Below, one piece after another: positions 1 through 11,319 of a stretch of 64,000 bases of DNA (the stretch's first letter is position 1; each line of letters opens with the position of its first letter). The notes under the pieces were generated by a model. That model made no database searches and was not told the DNA's origin. It saw only the letters and a list, made by a program, of their open reading frames with translations. A program made the position numbers and the translations under genes. The DNA lies in contig JARBJD010000164.1 of NCBI GenBank assembly GCA_033064195.1, positions 1 through 64,000 of the forward strand, in the 5' to 3' direction. Origin of the DNA: Blattamonas nauphoetae. Its lineage: Eukaryota > Preaxostyla > Oxymonadida.

Positions 1-595
1 GAACAAAAACGGTGATCATGAGAAAGAACAGGGAAATAAAGTTGTGATATGTTTTTGATAACAGAATTCTGTGAGGTGAAACAAGTAATGCAGAGATGAG
101 AAACTGAAGTTTTTAGATAAAAATCGTGTCCGACTTGGTCATTGAAAGAGGTAATGTCCAATTTTCAGTCCATGACGATGACCAATGTGTCATCGTCTAT
201 GGATGAAATGGATGAATTGTAATTTCTTTGTGTTTCGGCTATTTTTTGTGTTTTCTATTGTTTTTAGTTCATTTTGTTCTTTCTGTGAGTTTTGTTTTGT
301 GCTTTTAATGTTTCTTCTTTTGTAAATATTTGCCTCGTTCACAAAGGAACAGAGGTCAGTTCTTTGTTGCTTTTTTCAGGAATTTTGTTTGTTTGCAGTA
401 GAGTAAGAGATTTTGGTTTTCCTTCCTCAACTAGCTGACGGTGAAGCTCCTTTTCGTTGTTTCAAGGAGCCTTGTTTGATGTGGTGTGTTTCGGTTGCTA
501 TGGTTTCGAGGGAGTTGTCCGAGTTGATGGACTATCTGACCTGCTGAGGAGGAATAGCAGGTCATCGTCGTCCAGTGTGTCAACTGCTGGCTTTT
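1..595. other. Intergenic, no gene seen
   Basis: An AT-rich stretch with long T-rich runs and no open frame that reads like protein on either strand. I see no tRNA-like cloverleaf, no tandem repeat and no clear splice-and-coding pattern. It may be the flank or untranslated part of a gene lying outside the window. Confidence 0.5.
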
Positions 596-1330
596 CTAAT
601 AGTATAAAGAGAATTGGGTGAAAAGGAGTGTGAGCATACGTTTCTTAACCCTCTTCTGTGGTTTTCTTTTCTGGTTTTCGCAGCTTGGTGACGTTTTATC
701 TTCTATTGCTTTCATCAGTTCAGTGTCTTCGAGGATGTTTATTTTCTGTGAGAATGATTGAAAAAGGAAAAGGAACCTGTTTTGAGGCCGGTCGACGTCG
801 AGTGGGATTCCGAGGTCTCCCACCGATTCTGTCGAATCGGGAGCGGGCATAGTTATATGCCCCTCCTCGACGTCGAAACAATAGCCTGTGTCTCGCCAAG
901 TGAGAGTACTTGGGAGACACACTGCATCAATTTCACCTTGTCGTCTTTGCACCTCATTTCACGATGTAAATGAGTTAAAGACGAAATAAGTGAAGTGAAT
1001 TTATCTAAAGAGAGAAAGAATGAGAGAAAAGAAAGCCAAACTATTGTAATGAGCAAGGACAATCTCCTTGATTGGTATGAGTTCATGACGACTATCCAGA
1101 GCTTTGATGAGAGGTGCTGCTGGATAGTCGCGATATTGTTTGACGAGAAGGTCGTAAATCTCCTTCCCGTGCGTGCTAATGGTTGATTTGGGTTTTGTAA
1201 TATAAGCTTCCATGGTTGCGAGAAGATATGATGGGGATAAGAATTTTCGAGTTTTGCTTGAATATTTCTTGGGGGTTGTCTGAAGATGTGAGAAATCTGT
1301 CTTCAATGGCCCACAAGTCTGGGTCATCAT
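596..1330 (-). CDS. Possible spliced hypothetical gene or fragment
   Basis: I do not recognise this gene. Two open stretches on the minus strand look protein-like. The upstream one (about 1330 down to 1030) is basic and includes KEIYDLLVKQYRDYPAAPLI. The downstream one (about 952 to 596) is mixed and acidic, then Lys/Arg-rich near its end. They lie in different frames, and a pyrimidine-rich tract ending in TTTAG near 1005 could be a 3' splice site between them, so a two-exon gene is possible. No domain is visible. A shadow reading or a decayed gene is equally possible, since the whole left 15 kb of the window is rich in broken coding stretches. Confidence 0.2.
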
Positions 1331-1527
1331 CTTCTGACTCTATTCAAGAGTGAGAACACCCTCAACCGATGTCCAATTTCCTCTTTACCTCCAACCCATC
1401 ACCAACTATCCTCTTCCCACCCCTACCCATCTCCCAACGACCTCTTCATGCTCCGACATCCTCACCAAATAACCTAATTTTATCCTGCTGCCACTCTATT
1501 CGAACAGGTTATGCCCCTTTCCCTTCC

Positions 1528-2392
1528 ATCCATCTCAAATTCATCTCCTCCATCCCTCCACCCATCGCAAATTCACCTACTTCCTCCCTCCACCCATCGC
1601 AAATTCACTTCTTCCTCCCTCCACCCATCGCAGATTCACCTCCTTCCTCCCTCCACCCATCGTAAATTCACCTACTTCCTCCCTCCACCCATCGCAAATT
1701 CACCTACTTCCTCCCTCCACCCATCGTAAATTCACCTCCTTCCTCCCTCCACCCATCGCAAATTCACCTACTTCCTCCCTCCACCCATCGCACCACCTAC
1801 TCTCCCCTCCACCCATCGCAGATTCACCTCCTTCCTCCTCCACCCATCGCAAATTCACCTACTTCCTCCTCCACCCATCGCAATTCACCTACTTCCTCCC
1901 TCCACCCATCGCAAATTCACCTACTTCCTCTCCACCCATCGCACCCACCTCCTCCTCCACCCATCGCAAATTCACCTACTTCCTCCCTCCACCCATCGCA
2001 AATTCACCTACTTCCTCCCTCCACCCATCGCAAATTCACCTACTTCCTCCCTCCACCCATCGCAAATTCACCTACTTCCTCCCTCCACCCATCGCAAATT
2101 CACCTACTTCTCCCTCCACCCATCGCAAATTCACCTACTTCCTCCCTCCACCCATCGCAAATTCACCTACTTCTCCCTCAACCCATCGCAAATTCACCTA
2201 CTTCCTCCCTCCACCCATCGTATTCACCTCCTTCCTCCCTCCACCCATCGCAAATTCACCTACTTCCTCCCTCCACCCATCGCAAATTCACTTCCTCCCT
2301 CCACCCATCGCAAATTCACCCATCTCCACCCATCGTAACTTACCTCCTTCCTCCCTCCACCCATCGCAAATTCACTCCTTCCTCACTTCCGC
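1528..2392. repeat. 32-bp minisatellite, about 27 copies
   Basis: This is a tandem array with a 32-bp unit built from CACCCATCGCAAATTCACC followed by TACTTCCTCCCTC. The plus strand is almost pure C/T/A with very few G. Most units are near identical; some carry 1-5 base deletions or small substitutions (for example CGTAAATTC for CGCAAATTC), and the edges at about 1530 and 2340-2392 are more diverged. The period is not a multiple of three, so open frames here are short and I treat them as chance. The strand is strongly pyrimidine-biased, like the second array at 3956. Confidence 0.93.
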
Positions 2393-2437
2393 CAGTGGAT
2401 CGACGGTCAAAACCACTCCTCTCAGCTCTGGAATATC

Positions 2438-2978
2438 ATGCTCTTGATGATTAGATGGTACTTATGCATGTTTTCCCGCAATTCCAATATCTTTTCGTCC
2501 ATTGTCAACTATCACAAAGCGTGTTCCTCCTCCTTGTCATCAACTCGACCAATTCACACCAATCCCAACTTTTTGAGTGTTCACTCACTCCTCATTCATC
2601 TCCTCCGACTGTCCGTGTCGCACACACTTCCGACCGCCTCACCAAACTCAACAACAAGCCTTCATTCAAGCTCAGATGCAGCAATCACAACTAGTGGGCA
2701 AGAAACAACACCTTCTGGTTCTGAACACTTTTCAACAGCGCTATCACATGTACCACCAACAGAACCATCAACAATAGATGCAAATAAAACAAGCAAGCCC
2801 GATCCAACTCAAAATTGGTCAATTTGTCTCCACAGAGCAACAAAACAAGCCATTCAACAACAGTTTGCCCTGAAAGATATGGAGCAGTAGCAGCTCCTGA
2901 AGGATATTCTGTCAGAAAAATACAGCAATAGCAACAACTTGAAATTTCGCAAATGCCATAGTCTCCAAAGGATCTCAA
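2438..2978 (+). pseudogene. Decayed Gln-rich coding relic, unknown
   Basis: I do not recognise the parent gene. Across about 2640-2960 the plus strand reads as Gln/His-rich protein (for example QQRYHMYHQQNHQQ), with in-frame stops interrupting the run. Other frames give Ser/Thr-rich sequence of similar length that is less convincing. No intron pattern removes the interruptions. It sits between two minisatellites and is best seen as a fossil of a low-complexity coding region. Confidence 0.25.
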
Positions 2979-3112
2979 AACTCGTCTGCAGTCTTCATCT
3001 CTGAAATATCATTATCTCCCTGAAAAGTGGTGAAAATCAGTGCCTCACACAATAGTCTAGACTAATCGAACATAGTGAATCTCGAATTGTTGCCACTTAG
3101 TTTATGGATTAA

Positions 3113-3722
3113 GTGATTGATCAATGCGAGTTCTGCACGCTCCTCATCCTTCCTGAATCGTCCGTGGAGCCCAGTAACATCGACAGCACTCTCACAAAAA
3201 TTGACCATTACCATCAACAGTGCAGTGTACAAACCAACTACGTCCACTCTGCGCGAATCACAATCGTCAAGTTTACCTTGACGAAATCCTCCATCGACGC
3301 GTCTGCTCTTAAAGCTGACATCTCCTGTGGCACTCTACAGTCACTCATAAACCATCAGCGTGTGAGGTCAAGGACAGAACTTCACATTTAGCCTCCGACA
3401 TCAAGTCGTTCACACGACGCATTCCGGGTTCGATCCAAACGTCGACGACCGCATCGTGCTGGATTACAATCTCGAAAACACCAAGAACTGCACGCGCACG
3501 TACTTCGTGGTATTCCTTCAAAAGAATGGTCCAGTAAACCCTTCACATTTATCCTACGACATCAAGTCGTTCACACGACGCATTCCGGTTCGATCCAAAC
3601 GTCGACCACCTCACAAGTATGTCTTGGTCGACTACGCCGACAGAGTCGCTCTCTGCGCTCCAGTCGATCGTCCTCAGTTAAATGTTCAACTGCGGACAGC
3701 CACAGCTCCATCAAACCAGTGA
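3113..3722 (+). pseudogene. Decayed coding stretch with a 70-bp direct duplication
   Basis: Two overlapping plus-strand frames (3113-3391 and 3456-3722) have protein-like composition but no family I can name. Inside lies a direct repeat: bases 3381-3450 recur at 3542-3611, offset 161, with about five differences. Both copies contain ACATCAAGTCGTTCACACG. The second copy continues in an open frame that reads KYVLVDYADRVALCAPVDR. The duplicate falls in a different frame relative to its surroundings, which suggests tandem duplication followed by decay. The next frame runs into the 30-bp array. A functional gene is unlikely but not excluded. Confidence 0.25.
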
Positions 3723-3955
3723 TACAGACTTCGCCAGTCAACTCACCCAGCTTACTCTGACGAAGGGTTCCCTTATCACCAACGCTTCCATCATCGACAC
3801 CCACTCTGCCAGCATGCCTATATCCCACGCACGCACCATCTCGCGCAACGACACTCTCCCCGACGACGAATCTGATATGTTTGTGCACGGTGGAGTGAAC
3901 TCGGACTCACTCCAGTCCAACTGCAGCAACATTAGTTATGTCAGTCCATTCTCCA

Positions 3956-5012
3956 CTCGCTTCCTCGCTGCACGCCACTCTGCACTCGGCTTCCCCTTGC
4001 TGCACGCCACTCTGCACTCGCTTCCCTCGCTCCACGCCTCCTCTGCACTTCGCTTCCCTGCTCCACGCCCTCTCTGCACCCCGCTTCCCTTGCTGCACGC
4101 CTCTCTGCACTCGCTTCCCTTGCTGCACGCCACTCTGCACTCGCTTCCCTCGCTCCATGCCTCTCTGCACTCCGCTTCCCTCGCTCCACGCCTCTCTGCA
4201 CTCGCTTCCCTTGCTGCACGCCACTCTGCACTCGCTTCCCTTGCTGCACGCCACTCTGCACTCGCTTCCCTCGCTCCACGCCTCTCTGCACTCGCTTCCC
4301 TCGCTCCACACCTCTCTGCACTCGCTTTCCTCGCTCCACGCCTCTCTGCACTCGCTTCCTCGCTCCATGCCTCTCTGCACTCTCGCTTCCCTTGCTGCAC
4401 GCCTCTCTGCACTCGCTTCCCTCGCTCCACGCCTCTCTGCACTCGCTTCCCTCGCTCCACGCCTCTGCACTCGCTTTCCTCGCTCCACGCCTCTCTGCAC
4501 TCGCTTCCCTCGCTCCACGCCTCTCTGCACTCGCTTCCCTTGCTGCACGCCACTCTGCACTCTCGCTTCCCTCGCTCCACGCCACTCTGCACTCCGCTTC
4601 CCTCGCTCCACGCCTCTCTGCACTCGCTTCCCTCGCTCCACACCTCTGCACTCGCTTTCCTCGCTCCATGCCTCTCTGCACTCGCTTCCCTCGCTCCACG
4701 CCTCTCTGCACTCGCTTCCCTCGCTCCACGCCTCTGCACTCGCTTTCCTCGCTCCACGCCTCTCTGCACTCGCTTCCCTCGCTCCACGCCTCTCTGCACT
4801 CGCTTCCCTCGCTCCACGCCTCTCTGCACTCGCTTCCCTCGCCCATGCCTCTCTGCACTCGCTTCCCTTGCTGCACGCCACTCTGCACTCGCTTTCCCTC
4901 GCTCCATGCCTCTCTGCACTCGCGTCCCTCGCTTCACGCCACTCTGCACTCGCTTCCCTCGCTGCACGCCTCTCTGCACTCGCTTTCCTCGCTCCACGCC
5001 TCTCTGCACCTG
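3956..5012. repeat. 30-bp minisatellite, about 35 copies, open in most frames
   Basis: The unit is 30 bp, made of CTCGCTTCCCTCGCTCCACG plus CCTCTCTGCA, with a common variant in which GCTGCACGCCA replaces the CTCCACGCC part. Because 30 is a multiple of three, each frame repeats a 10-residue word and few frames meet a stop. One plus frame is open 3682-5394 with SALASLAPRL-type words, and two minus frames are open for over 300 codons. Occasional units of 28, 29 or 31 bp shift the frame. The unrelated sequence on either side and the indel pattern argue that these long frames are by-products of the repeat and not a protein. Confidence 0.93.
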
Positions 5013-5039
5013 CCTTTACCTACCGCAACCCAAACGTAT

Positions 5040-6050
5040 CCTGACATCTCATTCTCAGCCTGGAGATCCTATTAGCTTGATGTCCGTCTCTTCGAGACTT
5101 GATCTTTTTCTTTTCATTTCTGCCTTGAAACTTCTTCATTTCGTCTTATTTCTCGTTTCACTTTCTCCAAATCATTTCTTCATTCCCATCCTCGAGATCT
5201 CAAATCCTTACTCTCTCTCCACATTCTCACATCCACTCGTGAATCTCACAACAATCTCTAAATTGAATCTTGGTTTTACCCATTTCGCACGCTTCGCCAC
5301 AATTCGAATGACAGACTTTCCCTTGGACGCGCTTTTTTATACCTGTTACACCCCTTTTGCACTTCTGCACCTTAACAAGTCTTTTTCCAGCTGATGGAGG
5401 CCCCGGAGCAAGATCCGACCGAGAAAATGTCAATCACTGTGATCGCACGCCAGATACCCACTATGGCCGTGCATCATCCTTTCAAATTGCTCACCCCAAT
5501 GTCCCAAACCCGCCCGTGATCTCGAACTCGTCATTTTGTAAATTCATACCCTCTGACCACCTCCACACCACCCAACAGTTGGATTACTCACACGTGCCAC
5601 TCTACACACTTCACCCTTTCAATGTCCCTGCATATTCATTTTAATACCCCCTCCACCGACCAGACCCTATTCACTGTCCAGATCGGGTCGTGAACGCACA
5701 GGTCGAACACCTAACATCTCCCAACCATCTCCTCCATCGCCCAATCTCCTATCCACACTGACGAAACAAACAACCTACCCCTCTCTGCAGCCTACACCCT
5801 CGCAACATCGACAGGACCGCAACAAAACTGCACTACCTGAAATCATCGTCCGCACCGAATCGGTCTTTCCGCTCCCATTCAACAACAAAGCTAATCCACT
5901 CTCCCAGTTGACAATCTCAAACGAGATCCTTGGTGGAATGGGGAACCAGATCTCACTATTTACCAAGTATCCACCGTCAACCACCGACCAACCTCCCAAG
6001 CTGCCTAAGCACCCTGCACATATTCACAACCCACTCAACTGCTATCAAAC
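5040..6050. other. Non-coding or unrecognisable stretch
   Basis: Pyrimidine-rich sequence follows the 30-bp array, then mixed sequence. Open frames (such as 5357-5644) are short and have no recognisable content. I see no RNA gene, inverted repeat or repeat unit here. Confidence 0.4.
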
Positions 6051-6689
6051 ATGGAGAAAGAGGAGGAGGCCCTTCCACCACCACCAAAAGTCGGAAGGAA
6101 GACTCAGAAGGATGAATGCACGAAAATCGGGCAATGCAGAGTATTGGGATGGTTCACTGGATAGAACAAGAACACAAAACAGTCAAGGAAATCGGAATGA
6201 ACCAAACCAACTGGAAAGAAGAAGGATAAAGAGGACAAGGAAGAGGAAGTTGAGAAGAGAAAAACTGTAGAAGTACAGGACAGATCCGAAACACTAGAAC
6301 CACCAGAAGCACATCAACCACATCTTGAAGCAGGAACTATCTCAGAACCACTATCGGACATTCAAGAGGAATCACAAAATGAAAAGATCCCGAGAGATTG
6401 GGATTCATATGGAGACACAATCGCAGAAACAAACAAAGCACAAGAAGAGAAAGAGAAAACACTAGTGAAGGAAGCGAAAACAGAATTGAAGGAGGAAAAT
6501 GATCAATTGACGAGAAATGAAGACACTAAAGAAACGACCATCGACTCAGACACCCAGCCATATCATCCCCTCAATAACCTGTCCAATCTGCTTCCAGCGA
6601 TCCTACCTGTCCTGAACTCACATCAGAACAAACAGATACCTTCATCTAAACCAAAGAAGAACATGAAGATCCCAACTCACGCTAAATAG
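6051..6689 (+). pseudogene. Lys/Glu-rich relic in one frame, interrupted by two stops
   Basis: From the ATG at 6051 a single frame reads through to TAG at 6687-6689 as highly charged sequence: a Pro run (EEEALPPPPKVGRK), a Lys/Glu stretch, and an acidic middle (ETKEENDQL-like heptads), then a Pro/Asn-rich end. It is broken by two in-frame stops near 6162 and 6195. A possible small intron (donor GTATTG near 6153) would remove the first stop but not the second. The composition fits a disordered or coiled-coil protein. The parent family is unknown. Confidence 0.35.
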
Positions 6690-6725
6690 AGAACGGAGGC
6701 AGAACAAGACATTATCATTGATTGT

Positions 6726-7115
6726 GTGGAGTGGTCGTTGGCTCGTTTTGACTGTCATTCAGTCACGACAGTTCAGACCGTAAACCGCCACTCTCTCGCT
6801 CGCCTTATCTCTTTCACACGCCACTCTCTTCTTGAGCTGCCCGAGGTGAAGGGAATGGGGATGGCTGATGAATTGGAATGGCTGTGTCGGGTAGAGTTCA
6901 TTTTTGACTTGTGCGAAGCTGTATCCAAAGCAAAGGACGAAAGTGGGACTCTTGAGGCAGATCTCGTCGATATCAAACCACAACACACGCAGACGAGATT
7001 AGACGCTGAGCAGCTACGGCAGGACGAGTGGGAGATCGTCGTCAAGTCAATTCTCCACACCCACACATTTCCAACTTCAGAAGCTCCAAACTGGAAGTGT
7101 GCATCTTTCTCGTGA
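6726..7115 (+). CDS. Hypothetical protein, 129 codons, weak
   Basis: I do not recognise this. The frame is GTG/ATG-led and open for 129 codons; its central part (MADELEWLCRVEFIFDLCEA) looks helical and acidic, and it ends in TGA at 7113-7115. It has no visible domain, no signal peptide and no membrane segment. The minus strand is also open over most of it. It may be a piece of a decayed gene, since both neighbours are broken. Confidence 0.2.
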   Translation: MEWSLARFDCHSVTTVQTVNRHSLARLISFTRHSLLELPEVKGMGMADELEWLCRVEFIFDLCEAVSKAKDESGTLEADLVDIKPQHTQTRLDAEQLRQDEWEIVVKSILHTHTFPTSEAPNWKCASFS

Positions 7116-7577
7116 ATCCATTTCACTGTATTGGTTCCATGAACATTTTTTCTAAAACTGTGCACATAACTCATGACTAAGTTGTCTTTCGGGCCAATAA
7201 AACGTATCGATTTGAGATGACGAAATAGAGAGCATAATCATAAAAAAGACTATTGAGAACTCATTCATTCTTGACAACGATGTATTCGACAACTTTTGAA
7301 ATCGAAAAAACGGCCCCGTAAGAAAATGTCATAAAAAGATACGATTATGGTTGGATCAGACCACATCCCGAGACTGAACAAATTTGCAGATCAGAACGTC
7401 CGGAATCTTCATTTAGAAATGTAAACAATGTGAATTTGTGAAGGATTAAAGGATATTCGAAAATCGAAATGTCACTCGAACTTTTTCCGTTACGATCTCT
7501 GATGTCAAAAATTTCAACCCATTTCATATCGTGTCTATTGTCTGTTCTACGTCATTTATGTGAATGAGACGAAATCA

Positions 7578-9477
7578 ATGGGTCATTTTCAAACGAAAAT
7601 GCAGGATGGACAGCCATTGACACTCTCAGAGCTGCATGAGTTCATCAGCACAGATCAAAAAGACATTCATCCGCGCTCACCACATGTTATCCTCCTGGAT
7701 GGGGCAGTGGTGAGGATGTCACAATTTAAACTTCATTTTCTGGAAGGGCTCCACCGACCAACAAGACTTCGACATTTAACTGCATTTCTTCAAGGTGAAG
7801 AAATAGGGAGAACTGGAACACGGTTGTATCTTAAAGAAGGTGAATCTAAGCAACTGCAGAGAGACATTCTGGAATTGATTTCCAATGGTCTGCATCCAAC
7901 CAACAAGGATGTTGGAGTCATGGTATTCCCCTCATCTTACAAAATTATTGTCATTCAGGCCTGTTCGATTCGAATGTCAAGAACAAGATACGTTTCCGTC
8001 GAAATACACGAACCGTGTCGCAGTTGGGTCAGGGATTGGATAAAGAAGCATCCACTCTTCAAAGCCCTGAAACCCATTTGCATGGAGCAGATGAGACAAA
8101 ATGCCATGACAAAAGTTCACACACAACCGTTCTTCGACAATTTGAAATCGTTGTTTGACAAGTACGACTATCCTCCCGAACTCATATACAACTTCGATGA
8201 GACCTCACTTGTATCTACCCAATTCATTTACGAAAAGAAGATCACAACCTTTCACAGTTCTGTTGTCTATTCAACCCCTCCTTCGATGATTTTCAGTCAT
8301 ACCATGCTTTTCACGATCGCAGCCGATGGTGAGGCGTTGACATCTCATCCAATCATCCCCGCGAAAATAAATCAGGAATCTCTGTCAAGGCATTTCCCTT
8401 CACGATTTTCATTCCACACCTCAACCAAAGGGTGGATGAATAAGGAACTTCTTTCAGATATTCTCCTCAAGGGACTAGCACCAGAAATTCAGGATTGGAA
8501 AACGAAAATCAAAAAAACCAAACTCAAGAGCGCTTTTAATATTCGACGGCCATTCTTCTCGTAATCAGCCGAATCTTTGGAAGCAGCTTGCGGACCAAGG
8601 GATCGACAGCATATGTCTCCCGTCTAATTGTTCGTCGATCCTCCAACCCTGTGATCTGTATGTAAACTCTGCATTCAAAAGAAACCTGCAAAAACTCCCA
8701 CCTCTCCCTTCCAAAACGAAACAGCGTACTGAGCTGATCTCATGGCTACTAAAGGTGGAATCCGCTGCAAAAACAGCGTTGGACAATTCTGAGCAGATAG
8801 TTGCAAGTTTTAGAGAAGCTGGTATTTATCCGTACAACTCCGATCTCATCACAGGACAACTGAGAGATGGATCGCTTGCTGAGGAAGCCAGACGAGGCTT
8901 TCCACTAGGATCAAAAATCCTTTCAGATCCACTGGTTCAAAGTGGGTGGAGATGTCATCTCAAACTTCCGGAAGGCGATGATGATCAAGAACTGGAAACT
9001 GTACGTCCAATTTCAATTCAGGCGGAAATCGATGAGGCAGACCCCTTTCTCGAGGCGCATCAACTCGCTCTTCGAAAACGTCTCATGTTTCCGACACAAG
9101 ATCAGGATGATGATGACACTGATCATCTGTTGATTACTGAAACAGATGCACGGTGCGAACTCAATCCGACCTGCGACGAAAAGACTCCTCCTTCATCCAC
9201 ACAGCAACCCTCGACGAAGGACAACGCTCAGAGGCCTGTACCACGCGCTCGTCTCAAAATGATTCGAGACGACGATGATGAGGATCCGATTCCCCAACTT
9301 CCAACAAAAACAAAGCGACAAGAATCGACCAAATCAACCTTCCTCCCTTCTGAGAGGCTGATTCCGAGGCACAAGCATCCACTGTCATCACCTTCATTGG
9401 GGTTTTCGAAAGCAGAATGTTCGTCAAAGGATCAGGGAGGACGAGCCAAACACTCTCCTGAATGGTATATGAGCTAG
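7578..9477 (+). mobile_element. Pogo/Tigger-type DNA transposon, transposase broken by a frameshift
   Basis: The protein reads as a CENP-B/pogo-like DDE transposase. An N-terminal helix-turn-helix region includes RDILELISNGLHPTNKDV, and a second CENP-B-type module includes WVRDWIKKHPLF. The catalytic core has the first Asp in NFDETS (codon near 8196), the second in IFDGHSSR (near 8545) and the third in LQPCDLYVN (near 8653), giving a DDD triad. The tail is acidic and disordered (residues after about 9000). The first half lies in the frame from 7578 and the second in another frame; the switch occurs close to an A7 run at 8511-8517, so one indel explains it, either real decay or a homopolymer error. 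I could not find terminal inverted repeats or a TA duplication in the flanks. Confidence 0.85.
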
Positions 9478-11300
9478 TTTTGTACAGAATTAACACCCTC
9501 ATTTTATTGTTGCAAAGCATTTCTTTCATTATATTCAAGCAGTTTTGTGGGGCAAAACCTTATCTCTTCATCAGATCACATTTTGCGTTGATCCGACCCA
9601 TCTTTTCTTTTTTCTTCCTCCATTCTCTCAATATCCGTTCTTATGTCTTCTGACCGTTCTCATTCGGATGTATTAGCCTCTTTCCGCCACTAGTTCCTCA
9701 AAGACGCGATATCATCAAACAATCCCTCTTTTCAGATTGTCAAACCAACTTCTCACGATCAACCGATGAAACCTGCAATCTGTCTGATGTTTTTGGATAT
9801 ATTGTTAATATTTCTTTCAAATCCATTGCCAGTCTCTTCTATTCATCTGTCCATCTCTCAAATGTCTCGATCGTTGTCACCGTGGAAACCACTCTTGTTG
9901 TCAGGACGAGATCAGACTTTCTGCCCTTCACGAGTCAAAATCTCTCGCATGTTTTTGTCTTTTCCCAGATTTTTGCGAAGAAACAAAGAATATTTCTTTG
10001 TTCATGTTCTTTTGCCGATTCACATCTTCAGGTTCGCATTTTCTCCATTTACCATGATTGTAATGTTTCATCGTCATCTCAGTGGCTTTTTACGATCATC
10101 AGTCACATAGGACAAACATAGTCAACTACACATTGTTCGAGTTACTCTTTGGGATGATGAACCAGATTTCGATCGACCAGATCTCACTTTTATGAAACGA
10201 AGGGGAAGAGCTGATCCAACGTATCATGACTATGGGGTATTGGATATAGACTACATCCTTTCTGGAGCCAGATTATTCCGCTATCATGATGGAGGACGAG
10301 TCTGGAGATCAGGATAAAGAAAGCCAAGAAGGACTTCAAGACAACAGAACGAACACGAAAAGCATGAAAAAAGATGTCTAGCACTTCAACGAAACAACTG
10401 GAAACATCATTCTGCACAGCTGACATTCGATTAGCATTGCCGATGACAGTCCTCCGAAAAACCCGATCCTGCTGAAAAAGCCGACTCAAATCGAGTATTC
10501 ATTAGCTGGGTTCCACACTCAAACAGTGATTTGGTATGGGGACTGGCATTCTGTAGAGGCAATAAAAAGTGGAAGGGCTTTCTTTGACCATGAACCTGGC
10601 AATTATGGGATCATTTCGAATCAACACTCCAAACAAGACTCACTACTCATTCAACAAAGCACAAATGGAAGCGGAGAGGCTGCATGGATGATGATACTGT
10701 CTACACAACATCAGAAGACGAACACAAACACACGGATGGAGCATTTCAGGACAACACGATTCTGCAGACACCACTGCTCTTCATCGAACAAATCTGCGTA
10801 TTCAGTACCCAAAATCCTTCAATTAACTCATTACCGCGAATTAACAGATAAGATCAGCAAAATTAAGCGATGATCAACAGTTTTGAAACACGAAGACAGG
10901 AAAAAGCAAAGAAATGGAAAAGCTCCGAATTCTGTGGCCGAAACGGCACGAAAGGCAACTGTAGCTGTGTCGCTGATGGTGGACAGAGCTATTATGTTCG
11001 TGTAATGAGTTCTGTGAATGGCCATTTTAACCTCTCATTATACACCTTCTCAAGCATTTATATTTCCCTTTTCAGGAAACAGTACAGTGAATCATCAATG
11101 ATAATATCGTTCTGGAGTGTGTGTGACGATGAGATGGCCTGCCTGATTTTATTCGGGTTTTGAGAGCCATTCGGGTTTTTCGGAGCACTGTGAATACAAA
11201 TGAACCCATGCTCATCCAGTGGAAATGGAGGAGATATTTCAGTTGCACAGACAACAGAAACACCTTTTTACAGATTGATTGTTGATCGATGGCGAGTCTG
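9478..11300. other. Decayed sequence with a short coding trace at 10141-10317
   Basis: No intact gene is visible. The best trace is 59 codons on the plus strand from 10141 to TAA at 10317, reading DDEPDFDRPDLTFMKRRGR and then a Tyr/Asp-rich stretch. Its amino-acid mix is protein-like, but it begins without a Met and stops abruptly. Another protein-like scrap lies at about 10885-11010 (AETARKATVAVSLMVDRA). I see no RNA gene and no repeat with a period. The segment is probably accumulated fossil coding DNA. Confidence 0.35.
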
Positions 11301-11319
11301 AGCGTCAATTGAGACGTCG

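Noticed and set aside
3421-3600. GGTTCGATCC words resembling a tRNA T-loop
   Set aside because: The flanks cannot pair as a T-stem and no anticodon or acceptor arm is present; the word recurs only because of the local duplication.
3907-5009. Minus-strand open frames of 315-357 codons and the 570-codon plus frame
   Set aside because: They are by-products of a 30-bp unit without stops.
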